Positions 17,066-27,500 of a DNA stretch of 32,740 nucleotides are shown piece after piece. This DNA comes from Prolixibacteraceae bacterium (lineage in GTDB: Bacteria; Bacteroidota; Bacteroidia; Bacteroidales; Prolixibacteraceae). The position numbers were made by a program, and so were the translations under genes. Position 1 is the stretch's first letter. Each line of letters starts with the position of its first letter. The notes beneath the pieces were generated by a model that did no database searches, was not told the origin of the DNA, and saw nothing but the letters and a program-made list of their open reading frames with translations. The DNA lies in NCBI GenBank assembly GCA_029975525.1, contig JARKOX010000191.1:1-32740 (forward strand), in the 5' to 3' direction.

Positions 17066-17127
17066 ATTGAGTTAACTTCCCTATTTTTAATGTGCGGAAT
17101 GATTGTTCCAGTCAAAACCGAATGCCG

Positions 17128-19053
17128 ATGAAAAAATGGGTTATCCTGTGGTTGCTTTTCCCCTGTCAGCTTTTGATAGCGCAGGAACCATCTGCCAGGT
17201 TTGTGGAGAAGATTGCACAGTCTGACAGCGAAAAAGCGCTCAAGTCGATCTCTTTTCAGGAGGCCGGAAGTGCCGGCGAAACCGACGTGGTTTACCAACG
17301 TTTGGAGTGGCAGGTCGATCCCGCAGTAAAATATATCCAGGGGAAAATTACCTCCCATTTTCGTGCGTTGGTCCCCGCGCTGCCAAATATCTCCTTCGAC
17401 CTGCTCAGCGGAATGACCGTTGATTCGGTAAAACGAGGAACCAGCCCGCTCCGGTTTAGTCATGGAAACCACCGTCTCGCTATTACCTTCAACGAGCCAC
17501 TTGCCGTGAACAGCCTGGACTCGGTTTCTGTCTTTTACCAGGGGGTGCCGGCTGCTACCGGATTCGGTTCGTTCGTGAATTCACAACACAACGGTACGCC
17601 TGTGTTGTGGACCCTCTCCGAACCTTACGGCGCCCGCGAATGGTGGCCATGCAAACAAACACTCCGCGACAAAATCGATTCCGTAGATATTATTGTCACC
17701 ACGCCGGAAGCTTACCGGACCGCCAGCAATGGCATGCTGGTGTCGGAAAAGGTGAAGGAAAACAGGCGAATTACCCATTGGAAACACCGCCATCCGATTG
17801 CTACCTACCTGGTTGCCATTGCCGTTACCAACTATGTAGATTACACCGACACACTCCGGTTAGATGAGGGGCGGATCGTTCCGATACTCAACTATGTCTA
17901 TCCGGAAAATCTGGAAGAGGCTAAAGCCAACACGCCGCAAACGGTTTCCATCATGCAGCTTTACAACCAGCTGTTTGGAGAATATCCGTTTGCCGATGAA
18001 AAATATGGGCACGCCCAGTTTGGCTGGGGGGGTGGAATGGAGCACCAGACCATGAGTTTTATGAGCGGGTTTGGGTTTGAATTGATGGCACACGAACTGG
18101 CCCACCAATGGTTTGGCAATCATATTACGCTGGCAAGCTGGCGCGATATCTGGCTCAATGAAGGGTTTGCCTCGTATGCAACCGGTCTGGCCTACGAGCG
18201 GATGCTGGATGGGTTTTGGTGGCCTCGCTGGAAAGAGGTTAACCTCAATCGCATCGTGAGTCGTCCGGAAGGTTCGGTCTATGTTGAGGATACCACTTTG
18301 GTGAGCCGGGTTTTTAACAGCAGGCTCTCCTATTCGAAAGGAGCTTACCTGCTGCACATGCTTCGCTGGAAACTTGGCGACGAAAAGTTTTTCCGTGCTT
18401 TAACCAATTATGTGAACGATCCGGAAATTGCCGGAGGATTTGCTTCGCAACAGCAGCTGGTTGCACACTTTGAGTCGGCAGGCGGCGAGCCGTTGACCGA
18501 ATTTTTTGCCGATTGGTATTATGGCGAAGGATATCCCATTTATTCGGCAGCGTTTTCCACCCGTCAAAATAATAAGCTTCAAATCAGTCTTTTTCAGACA
18601 ACCACGCACACATCAGTCACTTTTTTTGAGATGCCGGTGCCTGTTCGGCTTTACAGTTTTGATAGGGCCGATTCTGCCGATTTTCGGCTTGACCATACTT
18701 TCAGCGGACAATTTTTTGAGGTGGAAGTCCCGTTTCCGGTTGCCGAATTGGTAATTGATCCTGACCGGTGGCTGATCCGGAAGGTTGACCGGGTCACCAG
18801 CGCACCGGTATTCCGTCAGGAGCTCCGGACAATAACTGTTTTTCCAAATCCTTCTGCCGGAAGCTGGAGGTTTGTCCTGCCTCCGGATGAGGCTGTTTTA
18901 GGAGTTGAACTATATGATTTATCCGGCAAATTAGTTTATCAACATAATAAGAGAGAGGCATTTATCGAGTTGCCCTACCTGCCTCCCGGTATCTACCTTC
19001 TGCAGGTAAAAACAGACCGCCAGGTTTATCAAGCAAGACTAATAAATAACTGA
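17128..19053 (+). CDS. Secreted M1-family metallopeptidase with T9SS sorting domain
   Basis: The 641-residue precursor has a signal peptide (MKKWVILWLLFPCQLLIAQ), an N-terminal beta domain (about 50-240) and a gluzincin domain. The zinc site is HELAH (322-326) with Glu345 in NEGFASY, and Tyr402 is a candidate transition-state residue. The exopeptidase motif normally written GxMEN reads GGMEH here. The last 70 or so residues (from about 568, TITVFPNPSAGSW, to YQARLINN) form a T9SS type A sorting domain, so the enzyme should be secreted or surface attached and trim peptides. In-frame ATGs at 17122 and 17128 are both possible; a GTG at 17092 is less likely. TATTTTTA at 17082-17089 could be its -7 box. 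Confidence 0.93.
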   Translation: MKKWVILWLLFPCQLLIAQEPSARFVEKIAQSDSEKALKSISFQEAGSAGETDVVYQRLEWQVDPAVKYIQGKITSHFRALVPALPNISFDLLSGMTVDSVKRGTSPLRFSHGNHRLAITFNEPLAVNSLDSVSVFYQGVPAATGFGSFVNSQHNGTPVLWTLSEPYGAREWWPCKQTLRDKIDSVDIIVTTPEAYRTASNGMLVSEKVKENRRITHWKHRHPIATYLVAIAVTNYVDYTDTLRLDEGRIVPILNYVYPENLEEAKANTPQTVSIMQLYNQLFGEYPFADEKYGHAQFGWGGGMEHQTMSFMSGFGFELMAHELAHQWFGNHITLASWRDIWLNEGFASYATGLAYERMLDGFWWPRWKEVNLNRIVSRPEGSVYVEDTTLVSRVFNSRLSYSKGAYLLHMLRWKLGDEKFFRALTNYVNDPEIAGGFASQQQLVAHFESAGGEPLTEFFADWYYGEGYPIYSAAFSTRQNNKLQISLFQTTTHTSVTFFEMPVPVRLYSFDRADSADFRLDHTFSGQFFEVEVPFPVAELVIDPDRWLIRKVDRVTSAPVFRQELRTITVFPNPSAGSWRFVLPPDEAVLGVELYDLSGKLVYQHNKREAFIELPYLPPGIYLLQVKTDRQVYQARLINN

Positions 19054-19194
19054 CAGTCAATTGCTGGACATTTGTTTTTAAAAAAATCAAAAGTAACAAA
19101 TCGTTACGAGGTTAAAAATCAACTATGTTTTTATAGGTTTTGGAATTTTTCCTTCTTTCTGGGAGGCACTTTTTAAAAAAAACTGATAAAATAT

Positions 19195-19208
19195 TGCAAT
19201 CGATTGCA
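19195..19208. promoter_or_regulatory. LacI-family-type operator upstream of the PUL
   Basis: TGCAATCGATTGCA is a perfect 14-bp palindrome with a central CG. It fits the general LacI-family operator form TGnAAnCGnTTnCA at every fixed position. It lies in the 326-bp region (19054-19379) between the M1 peptidase stop and the first susC, 171 bp before that ATG. Possible -7 boxes downstream are TAATTTTA (19225-19232) and TAAATTTT (19310-19317), both without a clear -33. No LacI-type regulator is encoded in the window. Nothing else in this gap is recognisable. Confidence 0.55.
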
Positions 19209-19379
19209 GGAAGATCGTTTTAACTAATTTTAACCATTGAAAACTGAGAAAACTATTCCAGATCAAATTTTGGAAACCTGAAATGACTTTTTAAAACAGA
19301 TCCTCTTGGTAAATTTTTGTTTGTCAAACCAAAATCTGCCAGGGGGAGCGATTTTATTGGATAACTAATTTGTCAGACT

Positions 19380-22300
19380 ATGAAAAAAAACCAAGAGGTG
19401 TACTCTCCGCACAGGAGGGTATTTGTAAAGTGCATCTTAATGATGCAAACGGTCTGCCTCCTGTTGTTTGCTTCGGCGCTTCAGGTTGCAGCGAGTAAAA
19501 ATGACTCCCCATCGCAGCTTTCCCAAAAGAGTCTTTCCCTGGAGGGGGTTTCCGTTGAACAGGCCGGGAAACAGGCTTCTGCTCTCTCTCTGGAGAAAAC
19601 CTTTCAGCAGCCTCAAAGTAAGGCGGTTTCCGGAACGGTAGCCGATGGAGCCGGCGTTCCGCTGCCGGGAGTTACTGTAGTTATTTTGGGAACTACGGTA
19701 GGAACGATTACCGACCTGGACGGTAACTTCACGTTGCCCAACGTACCTGCCAATGCCACTTTGGTTTTTTCGTTCGTGGGAATGAAAAAGCAGGAGATTG
19801 CCGTTGGTGGAAAAGCTACGGTCAATGTGGTGATGGAAGAGGAAAGTATCGGGATTGGAGAAGTAGTGGCTGTGGGTTACGGCGTGCAGAAGAAGGAGAG
19901 CGTTGTGGGCTCCATTGTTCAGGCCACTGAGGAGGAGCTGAAACGTACGGGGAATGTCACCGACCTTCGGCAGGCGTTGAGTGGCCAGCTGCCGGGTGTG
20001 GTTTCGCTGACCTCGTCGGGCGAACCGGGCGGGATTCTGACGGGCGAAAGTTCTACGGCCATTTATATCCGCGGGCAGAATACCTGGAACGGCGGCCAGC
20101 CCTTGATTTTGGTTGACGGCGTTGAACGGGATATGAACAACGTGGATATCAATGAGGTTGCCAGTATTTCGGTCTTAAAAGACGCTTCGGCAACTGCTGT
20201 TTTTGGGGTAAAAGGGGCCAACGGCGTTATCCTGATTACCACCAAACGTGGTTCGGAAGGTAAAACGACGCTGAACTTCAACTACACCACAACCGGTACC
20301 ATGCTTTCGAAACAACCGGAAAAGCTGGACTCTTACGCGGCTATGATGGCAAAAAATGAGATCATCGAACGCGAAGGGGTTTTGAATGAACCCTCCTGGG
20401 GTGCTTACGTACCGTACGAAATTGTACAGCGCTACCGGAGGCCGCAATCGCCTGAATATGCCGTAATTTATCCCAACGTAGACTGGGAGGATGCCATGTT
20501 TAAGGATATTGCCTTTTCGCACCGGCTCACCCTGAGTGCACGGGGAGGAAGCAAAGCCGTTCAGTATTTTGGCTCATTGGCCTACCTGCATGAAGGCGAT
20601 ATGTTTGAAGATTATGACAACGGTAAAGGGTATGATCCGAACTACAACTTCGACCGTTTTAACTTCCGCAGTAATATCGATATTAAACTGACCAACACCA
20701 CCAAATTCAAAATTAATCTGTCAGGATATTACAGCCAGAAGAATACCAACTATAATAATGAAGGCAGTACCGGCAGGGCCGACGCCTGGATGTGGCGGGC
20801 AACCTACGGAATGGCGCCCAACCTCTTTTTGCCGATGTATGATGACGGAAGATGGGGAGCCTACCAGGAAGGTGGCAACAACACGGTAAACCCGCTGGCT
20901 GTTGTTTATAATCTTGGTATCCGGCAAACCCGCACGACCCAATTGAATGCCGACTTCAGCGTGGAACAGGATCTGAGTTTTATTACCAAAGGGTTAAATG
21001 CCCGGGGATCTCTGTTTTACGACAATAATATCCGTTCAGAAGGTGGTATTTATGATATTCAGAACAGTATCCGGCCGAACGAATCGCGCACGAATGTGGC
21101 CTTTAAGCAGATTTACCCGATGAAATACAAGGGGCCCGATCAGGATCCCAGTGAATATACGGAATACCTGCCGGTTAGTGAAGAGGAATACGGGTGGGTG
21201 CTCCTTCCCTGGAGTATCCGTCAGGAATCGATCGGCGACTTTAACTGGGCCGGTTACATTCCGGTTGACCGGAAGCTGATGTACCAGTTCCAGTTGAATT
21301 ATGCCCGTCAGTTCGATGTACATAATGTGTCGGCAATGGGCGTATTTAAACGGGAAGAGTATGCCCGCGGAAGTATGTTCAAGAATTACCGCGAAGACTG
21401 GGTCTTCCGTACCACCTACGATTACGACTCCAGGTATATGTTTGAAGTCAACGGGGCTTACAACGGCTCGGAACAGTTTGGCCCGGGCTACCGTTTCGAC
21501 TTCTTCCCCTCGCTGGCTTTGGGCTGGTATGTTACCAACGAAGAATTTTTCAATGTGCACTGGATTGACCGGTTGAAATTGCGGTACAGTATCGGGAAAG
21601 TCGGAGACGATAAGGTAAGCGGCAGCCGCTGGATGTATGCTTCGCAATTTGCCTACGGCGGACGGAGCCGGCTGAACAACTCGTCGAATGGATACAGCCC
21701 TTACTATTTCTATCGCGAATCGGTAGTTGGAAACCCCAATGTCCAGTGGGAGAACGCCCTGAAAAACAATATCGGGCTGGAGTTGGGCATGCTTAAAAAC
21801 CAGGTCACGCTCAATGTCGATTATTTCACCGAAAACCGTACGGATATCTTGTTGTCGGGATCAGGCCGTAATGTGCCTCCTTTCTTCGGAGCTACTCCGC
21901 CCAGCGCCAACCTGGGGCAGGTGAAGTCAAACGGATTTGAGATCGAACTGGGATACGACAAGAAATTCAACAAACATGCAGGTTTTTGGACGAGTCTGGC
22001 CATTACCCACAACGAAAATGAGATCATTGCCCGCGACGATGCCCCGCTGCAGTTTGAATACCTGAAAGCCAAAGGATACCCGATTGGCCAGCAGAAAACT
22101 CTGGTAAAAACCGGATTCTACAACAACTGGGATGAGGTCTTTGCCAGTGTTCCGACCGAAAGCAATGATTTGCAGAAAATGCCGGGCTACTACAATCTGC
22201 TTGACTTCAATGCCGACGGAATCATCAAAAACAACGAAGATACCCCGCCGGTGGGTTACTCCGAAATTCCGCAAAATACCGGAAGCCTCTCTGTGGGCGG

Positions 22301-22739
22301 TAATTACAAGGGATTGAGCCTGATGGTGCAGTTTTATGGTGTGAACAATGCCAGCCGGAGAGTGGGCTTCGATAACTTCCAGAATGACATTGATGTGGTC
22401 TTCGGCCATGTAAACGACTACTGGTCGAAAGAGAATCCGAATGCCACCTCATTTTTGCCCCGCTGGAAAACCCAGGCCGAAAACATCGGAGACTACTATC
22501 TCTACGATGCCTCTTATTTAAGATTGAGAACAGTGGAAGTTGCCTATTCATTCAACGACATGCCCTGGGTGAAAAATGCAGGATTCTCCAACCTGAGGCT
22601 CTTCTTAAACGGGAATAACCTTTTCTTCTGGTCTGATTTGCCGGATGACCGGGAAACGACCTATTCGGGAGGAAGCGCCACCGAAGGAGCATATCCGACC
22701 GTTAAAAGGATAAATCTGGGGATTGAATTAACTTTCTAA
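19380..22739 (+). CDS. SusC-like TonB-dependent outer membrane transporter (first pair)
   Basis: The 1119-residue protein is an outer-membrane barrel that imports glycan fragments with its SusD lipoprotein partner. After a signal peptide with a long basic start (about 1-38) comes a 40-residue Ser/Gln-rich stretch. A CarboxypepD_reg-like domain follows (VSGTVADGAGVPLPGVTVVI, about 83-150), then a TonB-box region (VVAVGYG, 162-168), a plug domain (about 172-295, with ILVDGVERDMNNV and GANGVILITTKRG) and a C-terminal barrel ending in INLGIELTF with aromatic Phe. No complete STN domain is present, so control by an ECF sigma/anti-sigma pair is unlikely. SusD1 starts 5 bp downstream. It is the first gene of the PUL. 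Confidence 0.95.
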   Translation: MKKNQEVYSPHRRVFVKCILMMQTVCLLLFASALQVAASKNDSPSQLSQKSLSLEGVSVEQAGKQASALSLEKTFQQPQSKAVSGTVADGAGVPLPGVTVVILGTTVGTITDLDGNFTLPNVPANATLVFSFVGMKKQEIAVGGKATVNVVMEEESIGIGEVVAVGYGVQKKESVVGSIVQATEEELKRTGNVTDLRQALSGQLPGVVSLTSSGEPGGILTGESSTAIYIRGQNTWNGGQPLILVDGVERDMNNVDINEVASISVLKDASATAVFGVKGANGVILITTKRGSEGKTTLNFNYTTTGTMLSKQPEKLDSYAAMMAKNEIIEREGVLNEPSWGAYVPYEIVQRYRRPQSPEYAVIYPNVDWEDAMFKDIAFSHRLTLSARGGSKAVQYFGSLAYLHEGDMFEDYDNGKGYDPNYNFDRFNFRSNIDIKLTNTTKFKINLSGYYSQKNTNYNNEGSTGRADAWMWRATYGMAPNLFLPMYDDGRWGAYQEGGNNTVNPLAVVYNLGIRQTRTTQLNADFSVEQDLSFITKGLNARGSLFYDNNIRSEGGIYDIQNSIRPNESRTNVAFKQIYPMKYKGPDQDPSEYTEYLPVSEEEYGWVLLPWSIRQESIGDFNWAGYIPVDRKLMYQFQLNYARQFDVHNVSAMGVFKREEYARGSMFKNYREDWVFRTTYDYDSRYMFEVNGAYNGSEQFGPGYRFDFFPSLALGWYVTNEEFFNVHWIDRLKLRYSIGKVGDDKVSGSRWMYASQFAYGGRSRLNNSSNGYSPYYFYRESVVGNPNVQWENALKNNIGLELGMLKNQVTLNVDYFTENRTDILLSGSGRNVPPFFGATPPSANLGQVKSNGFEIELGYDKKFNKHAGFWTSLAITHNENEIIARDDAPLQFEYLKAKGYPIGQQKTLVKTGFYNNWDEVFASVPTESNDLQKMPGYYNLLDFNADGIIKNNEDTPPVGYSEIPQNTGSLSVGGNYKGLSLMVQFYGVNNASRRVGFDNFQNDIDVVFGHVNDYWSKENPNATSFLPRWKTQAENIGDYYLYDASYLRLRTVEVAYSFNDMPWVKNAGFSNLRLFLNGNNLFFWSDLPDDRETTYSGGSATEGAYPTVKRINLGIELTF

Positions 22740-22744
22740 TTACG

Positions 22745-24553
22745 ATGAACATGAAAAATACAAGATATTATCTGCGTTCCTGCGCCATTCTGTTGATGCT
22801 GCTATTTGCTTCAACCGCCTGCGAAGATTACCTGGACAAGGCGCCGGAAGCTGACATTACAGAAAAGGACGTTTATGGAAACTTCAACAGTTTCCAGGGA
22901 TTTGTGGAAGAGATGTACAACTGCATCATGGACCCCGACAAGGGGGGGGCATGGAACAAGTACCTGTTTGCCGACGAAACCCTCAACAATAAACCATACA
23001 ATTTCGACTACGGTAACTACTGGGGGCACGAGACCTATTTTTACGGAAAGAGTGCCACCCCAACCAGCACCAACCCGCGCGACCGCAGGGTGTGGGAATA
23101 TGCCTGGTATGCCATCCGAAAAGCCAACCTGGCCCTGGAGAAAATTGAAGAGGAAGGTTTGTTTGAAGGAACGGAAGAGGAGAAAAACCATATCAAAGGA
23201 CAGGCGCTGTTCTTCAGGGGATGGTTCTATTTCGAAATTTGCCGCTACTGGGGCGGGATGCCTTACATCACCCGGGTGCTGGATCCTACAGAAAGTTTGA
23301 TTACCGATGAATTTAAACGGTTGAATTTTCAGGAAACGGCCAAACTGATGGCCAAGGATTTCCGGGCAGCGGCCGATCTTTTGCCCAATCACTGGGATCT
23401 GTCGGAGCCGGGGCAAAGAACACTCGGCCATAATATGGACCGGATCAACAAATTCCATGCGCTCGGATATCTCGGAAAAGCGCTGTTGTATGCTGCCAGT
23501 CCGATGATTAATGAAGAGGCTACCGGAACCAACGCTTATGATCCGACGTTGAGCAAACAGGCTGCCGAAGCTTTTGGAGAGCTGTTGAAACTGGCCGATG
23601 AAACTGGCATCTACAAACTGCAGTCGTGGTCAACCTGGACCGACAACTTCTGGAAGATCAACAACCTGCGGCCGGGTGGCACAGAGTGTATCATGGTTCC
23701 CATCATTTATGACCGGGGACGTGTGAGGTGGTCGGCGCTGGGAGCAACGGTTCCTTCTTCTTTCGGTCTGAACAGCGGATCTGACGCGGATGTTCCCACC
23801 CATAACTACACCAAAAATTACGCAATGGCCAACGGCTTGCCGATCGACGATCCGGAGTCGGGATTTAATCCCAACGATCCCTGGACCGGTCGCGAACCCC
23901 GTTTTTATAAAGACATAGTGATTGACGGGGATAATTTCTCGAATATCAGTGCCTCTGAAAAGTATGCCCAACTGTATAATGGCGGCCGTCACCGTTCCCA
24001 GATCAACCCGCCGAGTGTAACGGGGTATTACTGCAAACGGTACAATGGCATGGGGCCCAAATTTACCGTATCTATCGCCAACGGATTGCAGGCTTATGTA
24101 CCTTACCTGCGCCTGGCCGACATCTATTTAATGTATGCCGAGGCGGTCTTATTCAGTTCCAACGGAACGCCGCAGAGTACGTCGGGCAATTACACCCTGA
24201 CCGCCGAACAGGCGCTGAACGTGGTTCGCAACCGCGCGCAGCTTCCGAATCTCCATGCGAAATATACCGCAACCAACGACGCCTTCTTCGAAGAGATTGT
24301 GCGCGAAAGAGCTGTTGAGTTGGGGTATGAAGGAGCACGCTTTTGTGACCTGCGCCGCTGGAACCGTAACGGAGATCCCCGTTATCTGGATAAAACCGCA
24401 ATTGATTTTGACCGGGGACCCGACGGCAAACCGATTAACATCAGCGAACGGGTGGTGGTCCGCCGGGTAGCCGAAAAGAAACACAACTGGTTGCCCATCC
24501 AGGTTAAATACACAACCCTGTACGAGGGATTCCCGCAGAATCCGGGATGGTAA
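22745..24553 (+). CDS. SusD-like surface glycan-binding lipoprotein (first pair)
   Basis: The 602-residue protein caps the neighbouring SusC barrel and captures oligosaccharide. The lipoprotein signal ends in ASTAC with Cys26 as lipidation site. SusD/RagB features follow: EDYLDKAPEADITEKDVYGN, the TPR-like helices around IKGQALFFRGWFYFEICRYWGG (about residues 153-174), and the C-terminal LNVVRNRAQLPN followed by ERAVELGYEGARFCDLRRWN. The length is at the upper end of the family. The ATG at 22745 and one two codons later are both possible. It starts 5 bp after SusC1 and is followed 31 bp later by the second SusC, so all four genes are likely one transcript. Confidence 0.95.
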   Translation: MNMKNTRYYLRSCAILLMLLFASTACEDYLDKAPEADITEKDVYGNFNSFQGFVEEMYNCIMDPDKGGAWNKYLFADETLNNKPYNFDYGNYWGHETYFYGKSATPTSTNPRDRRVWEYAWYAIRKANLALEKIEEEGLFEGTEEEKNHIKGQALFFRGWFYFEICRYWGGMPYITRVLDPTESLITDEFKRLNFQETAKLMAKDFRAAADLLPNHWDLSEPGQRTLGHNMDRINKFHALGYLGKALLYAASPMINEEATGTNAYDPTLSKQAAEAFGELLKLADETGIYKLQSWSTWTDNFWKINNLRPGGTECIMVPIIYDRGRVRWSALGATVPSSFGLNSGSDADVPTHNYTKNYAMANGLPIDDPESGFNPNDPWTGREPRFYKDIVIDGDNFSNISASEKYAQLYNGGRHRSQINPPSVTGYYCKRYNGMGPKFTVSIANGLQAYVPYLRLADIYLMYAEAVLFSSNGTPQSTSGNYTLTAEQALNVVRNRAQLPNLHAKYTATNDAFFEEIVRERAVELGYEGARFCDLRRWNRNGDPRYLDKTAIDFDRGPDGKPINISERVVVRRVAEKKHNWLPIQVKYTTLYEGFPQNPGW

Positions 24554-24584
24554 GGTTAGAATCACGAATTTAAAACTGTAACAA

Positions 24585-27500
24585 ATGAAGAAAAAATATT
24601 ATATAGTATTGGCTTTCCTGTTTGCAGCAATATTATTGACATCCAATAATGTGTATGCCCAAAAAGGAAAGTTGATAACCATTGCGTCTGTTATTGTTGA
24701 CGAGGATGGTCGTCCTATCGAAAAAGCGGAAGTCTTTAGCGGCAGTGCTTATGCCAAAACGGATGCTGCGGGGAAATTTACCCTTTCCATTGAACCGGGG
24801 ACCAATTTGGTGATCGAGGCAAAAGGGTTTGAAAATAAAATGCTGAAACCCGATGAAGCCAAAAATTTGGTCAGCATCAACCTGAAAAAGGCCAAATTCC
24901 GCTATGAAAATAACGATAAGGTCCAGATGGCCTTTCGGAAAGTCTACAAAGGCGATGTGGTGAGCGCTTTAAGCGTGGTGAATACCGAAGAGGTGATCAA
25001 CTACGATAACGCCAATTGGGCCAGCGATGTATTAACCGGTCGTACCCTGGGGTTGCTGGGAAGTAACAGCATCCGCGGAATTGGCATCGGCATCAACGTG
25101 GCTGATATCACCGGAAGCGGGCTGAACTCAGGAAATGCGTTGTTTATTGTCGATGGACTTCCGCGTGACATTGAGTCGCTCCGCCTCTCGGAAATTGAAA
25201 GTATTACGGTCCTGAAAGATGCGAATGCTGCTGTTTTGTACGGAAGCGCTGCGGTTAACGGGGTGATTCTGATCACAACCAAACGTGGGGAGGCTTACAA
25301 AAAGAAATCGGATTTTACGGCCAATTACGGGATCTCTACTCCGCGGGCCCTTCCGAATTACCTGAATTCGGCGGATTACATGACCTACTTCAACAAAGCC
25401 CGTGAAAATGATGGCTTGCCGGCACAATTTTCGGAAGAGCAGATTGAAAATTTCCGGAATGGAAATAAATACCGCTACCCCGATGTGGATTACTATTCCG
25501 ATGACTACGTAAACTCCTACAAATCGTATTTCGATCTGACGGGCGAATTTTCCGGCGGAAACGATGTGGCCAAGTTTTACTCCAACATCGGCTGGTATTC
25601 TGCCGGGAGTATCCTGGATTTCGGAGAAGCTGCCAACGCCCGCAACAACATCTTCAATGTCCGCGGAAATGTGGATCTGAAGATTAACAACTGGATTAAA
25701 ACTTCGATTGACGGCTCTTCGATTTTTGCCAACAACAAAAGTCAGCGCGGAGGTTTCTGGAGCGCTGCCGCCAATAACCGCCCCTATGAATTTACCCCGC
25801 TTTTGCCTTTTGACCTGATCAATCCCAAAAACGAACTGCTGCTGGCACGCAAAAATGATGTGGACGGAATGTACCTGCTGGGCGGTAATTCCAGCTTTGT
25901 TACCAACGCCATTGCCGACGCTTATGCCGCCGGTGTTTACGAACGCATTGCCAGGAAATTTTCTTTCAACAACCGGATTGATTTTGATCTGGCCAAATTA
26001 ACCGAAGGATTGTCGTTCCATACCAACATCAGCTTTGACTATTTTACCAGATATGATCAAACCGTCGCCAATCAATATTCGGTTTACGAGCCCATCTGGC
26101 ACGCTACCGAAGATTCCATTGTCGGGTTGAAACAGCACGGTAAAGATGCCCGTCCCGGAACGCAGTCGGTTGGAAATACCTTCTTCAACAGGAGATTTGG
26201 TTTTTACGGGTTGTTCAGCTACGACCGGGTATTTGACCAGGTGCACCACGTTACCGGCTCTTTGTTGGGCTACGGCAGCAATTTTAAAGAACAGGGCGAC
26301 TTCCAGGGGGTAAAACATACCCACGTGGGACTTCAGATGGCTTATGTGTACGACCAGAAATATATGGTCGATTTCAGCAGCGCTTACGTGAACTCCGTTA
26401 AACTGCCCGAAGGAAACAAGGGCGGATTTTCTCCCACCCTTGGAGTGGCCTGGGTGTTAAGCGCCGAAGATTTTATGGCATCGGCAAAAAATGTCGATTA
26501 TCTGAAATTGCGCGTCACAGGCGGAATCCTCAATTCTGATCTTCCGATCGGAGGTTTCTTCTACTATGATAACCGCTACTCCGGATCGGGCAGCTACGCC
26601 TGGTACGAAGGACAGCGGAGCCGTTCGGGCGTTCGGTCGAATTGGATCAGCAACCCCAATCTGGGTTTTGCAAAACGGAATGAGGTGAACGTTGGCGTGG
26701 AAGGGCTTTTCTTCCAGAAAATGCTGGGCGTGGAGTTTAACCTGTTCTACGATGTGTACAATGATCTGATTACCCGCCCCAGCACGATCTATCCAAGCTT
26801 TTACTCGGATTTCATCCCCTACGAAAACTTTGGGGCCGAAGAATACCGGGGTGCCGAGCTTGGGCTGAGCTTTAACAAAACCGTGGGCGACTGGACATTT
26901 TTTGTGGGCGCCAATGCCCTTTATGTAACTTCGGAAAAAACCAAAGTTGACGAAGTTTACGACAACGCCTACCAGTACCGGCAGGGCCGTCCGGCTGATG
27001 CCACCTTTGGCCTGGAAGCCATCGGGCTTTTCAAAGACCAGACTGACATTGACAACAGCCCCATCCAGACATTTGGTTCGGTAAAACCGGGCGATATCAA
27101 ATACAAAGACCAGAATGGCGACGGCATTGTCGATGCCAACGACGAAATTTACCTGCGCCGCTGGCAGGCTCCTCTCTCGGGGGGCTTGCAGGTCAAAGTT
27201 TCTTACCGCAACTTGACGCTGTTCGTTCTGGGCGAAGGACGCGCCGGATCGGAAACCTTTATGGAAGGAAACTACTACTGGGTTGACGGAAACAAAAAGT
27301 ATTCGGAAATCGTGCTGGGCGCCTGGACTCCTGAAACCCAGGCTACCGCAACTTATCCCAGGTTGAGTTCACAGTCCAACAACAATAACTTCCGCCGGTC
27401 GAGCTACTGGTTGTACAACAATGACTACTTCGAAATACGGAAAGTCCAGCTGACCTACCAGCTTCCCGATGCAGTTGCAAAATCATTGCTGATGAAAAGT

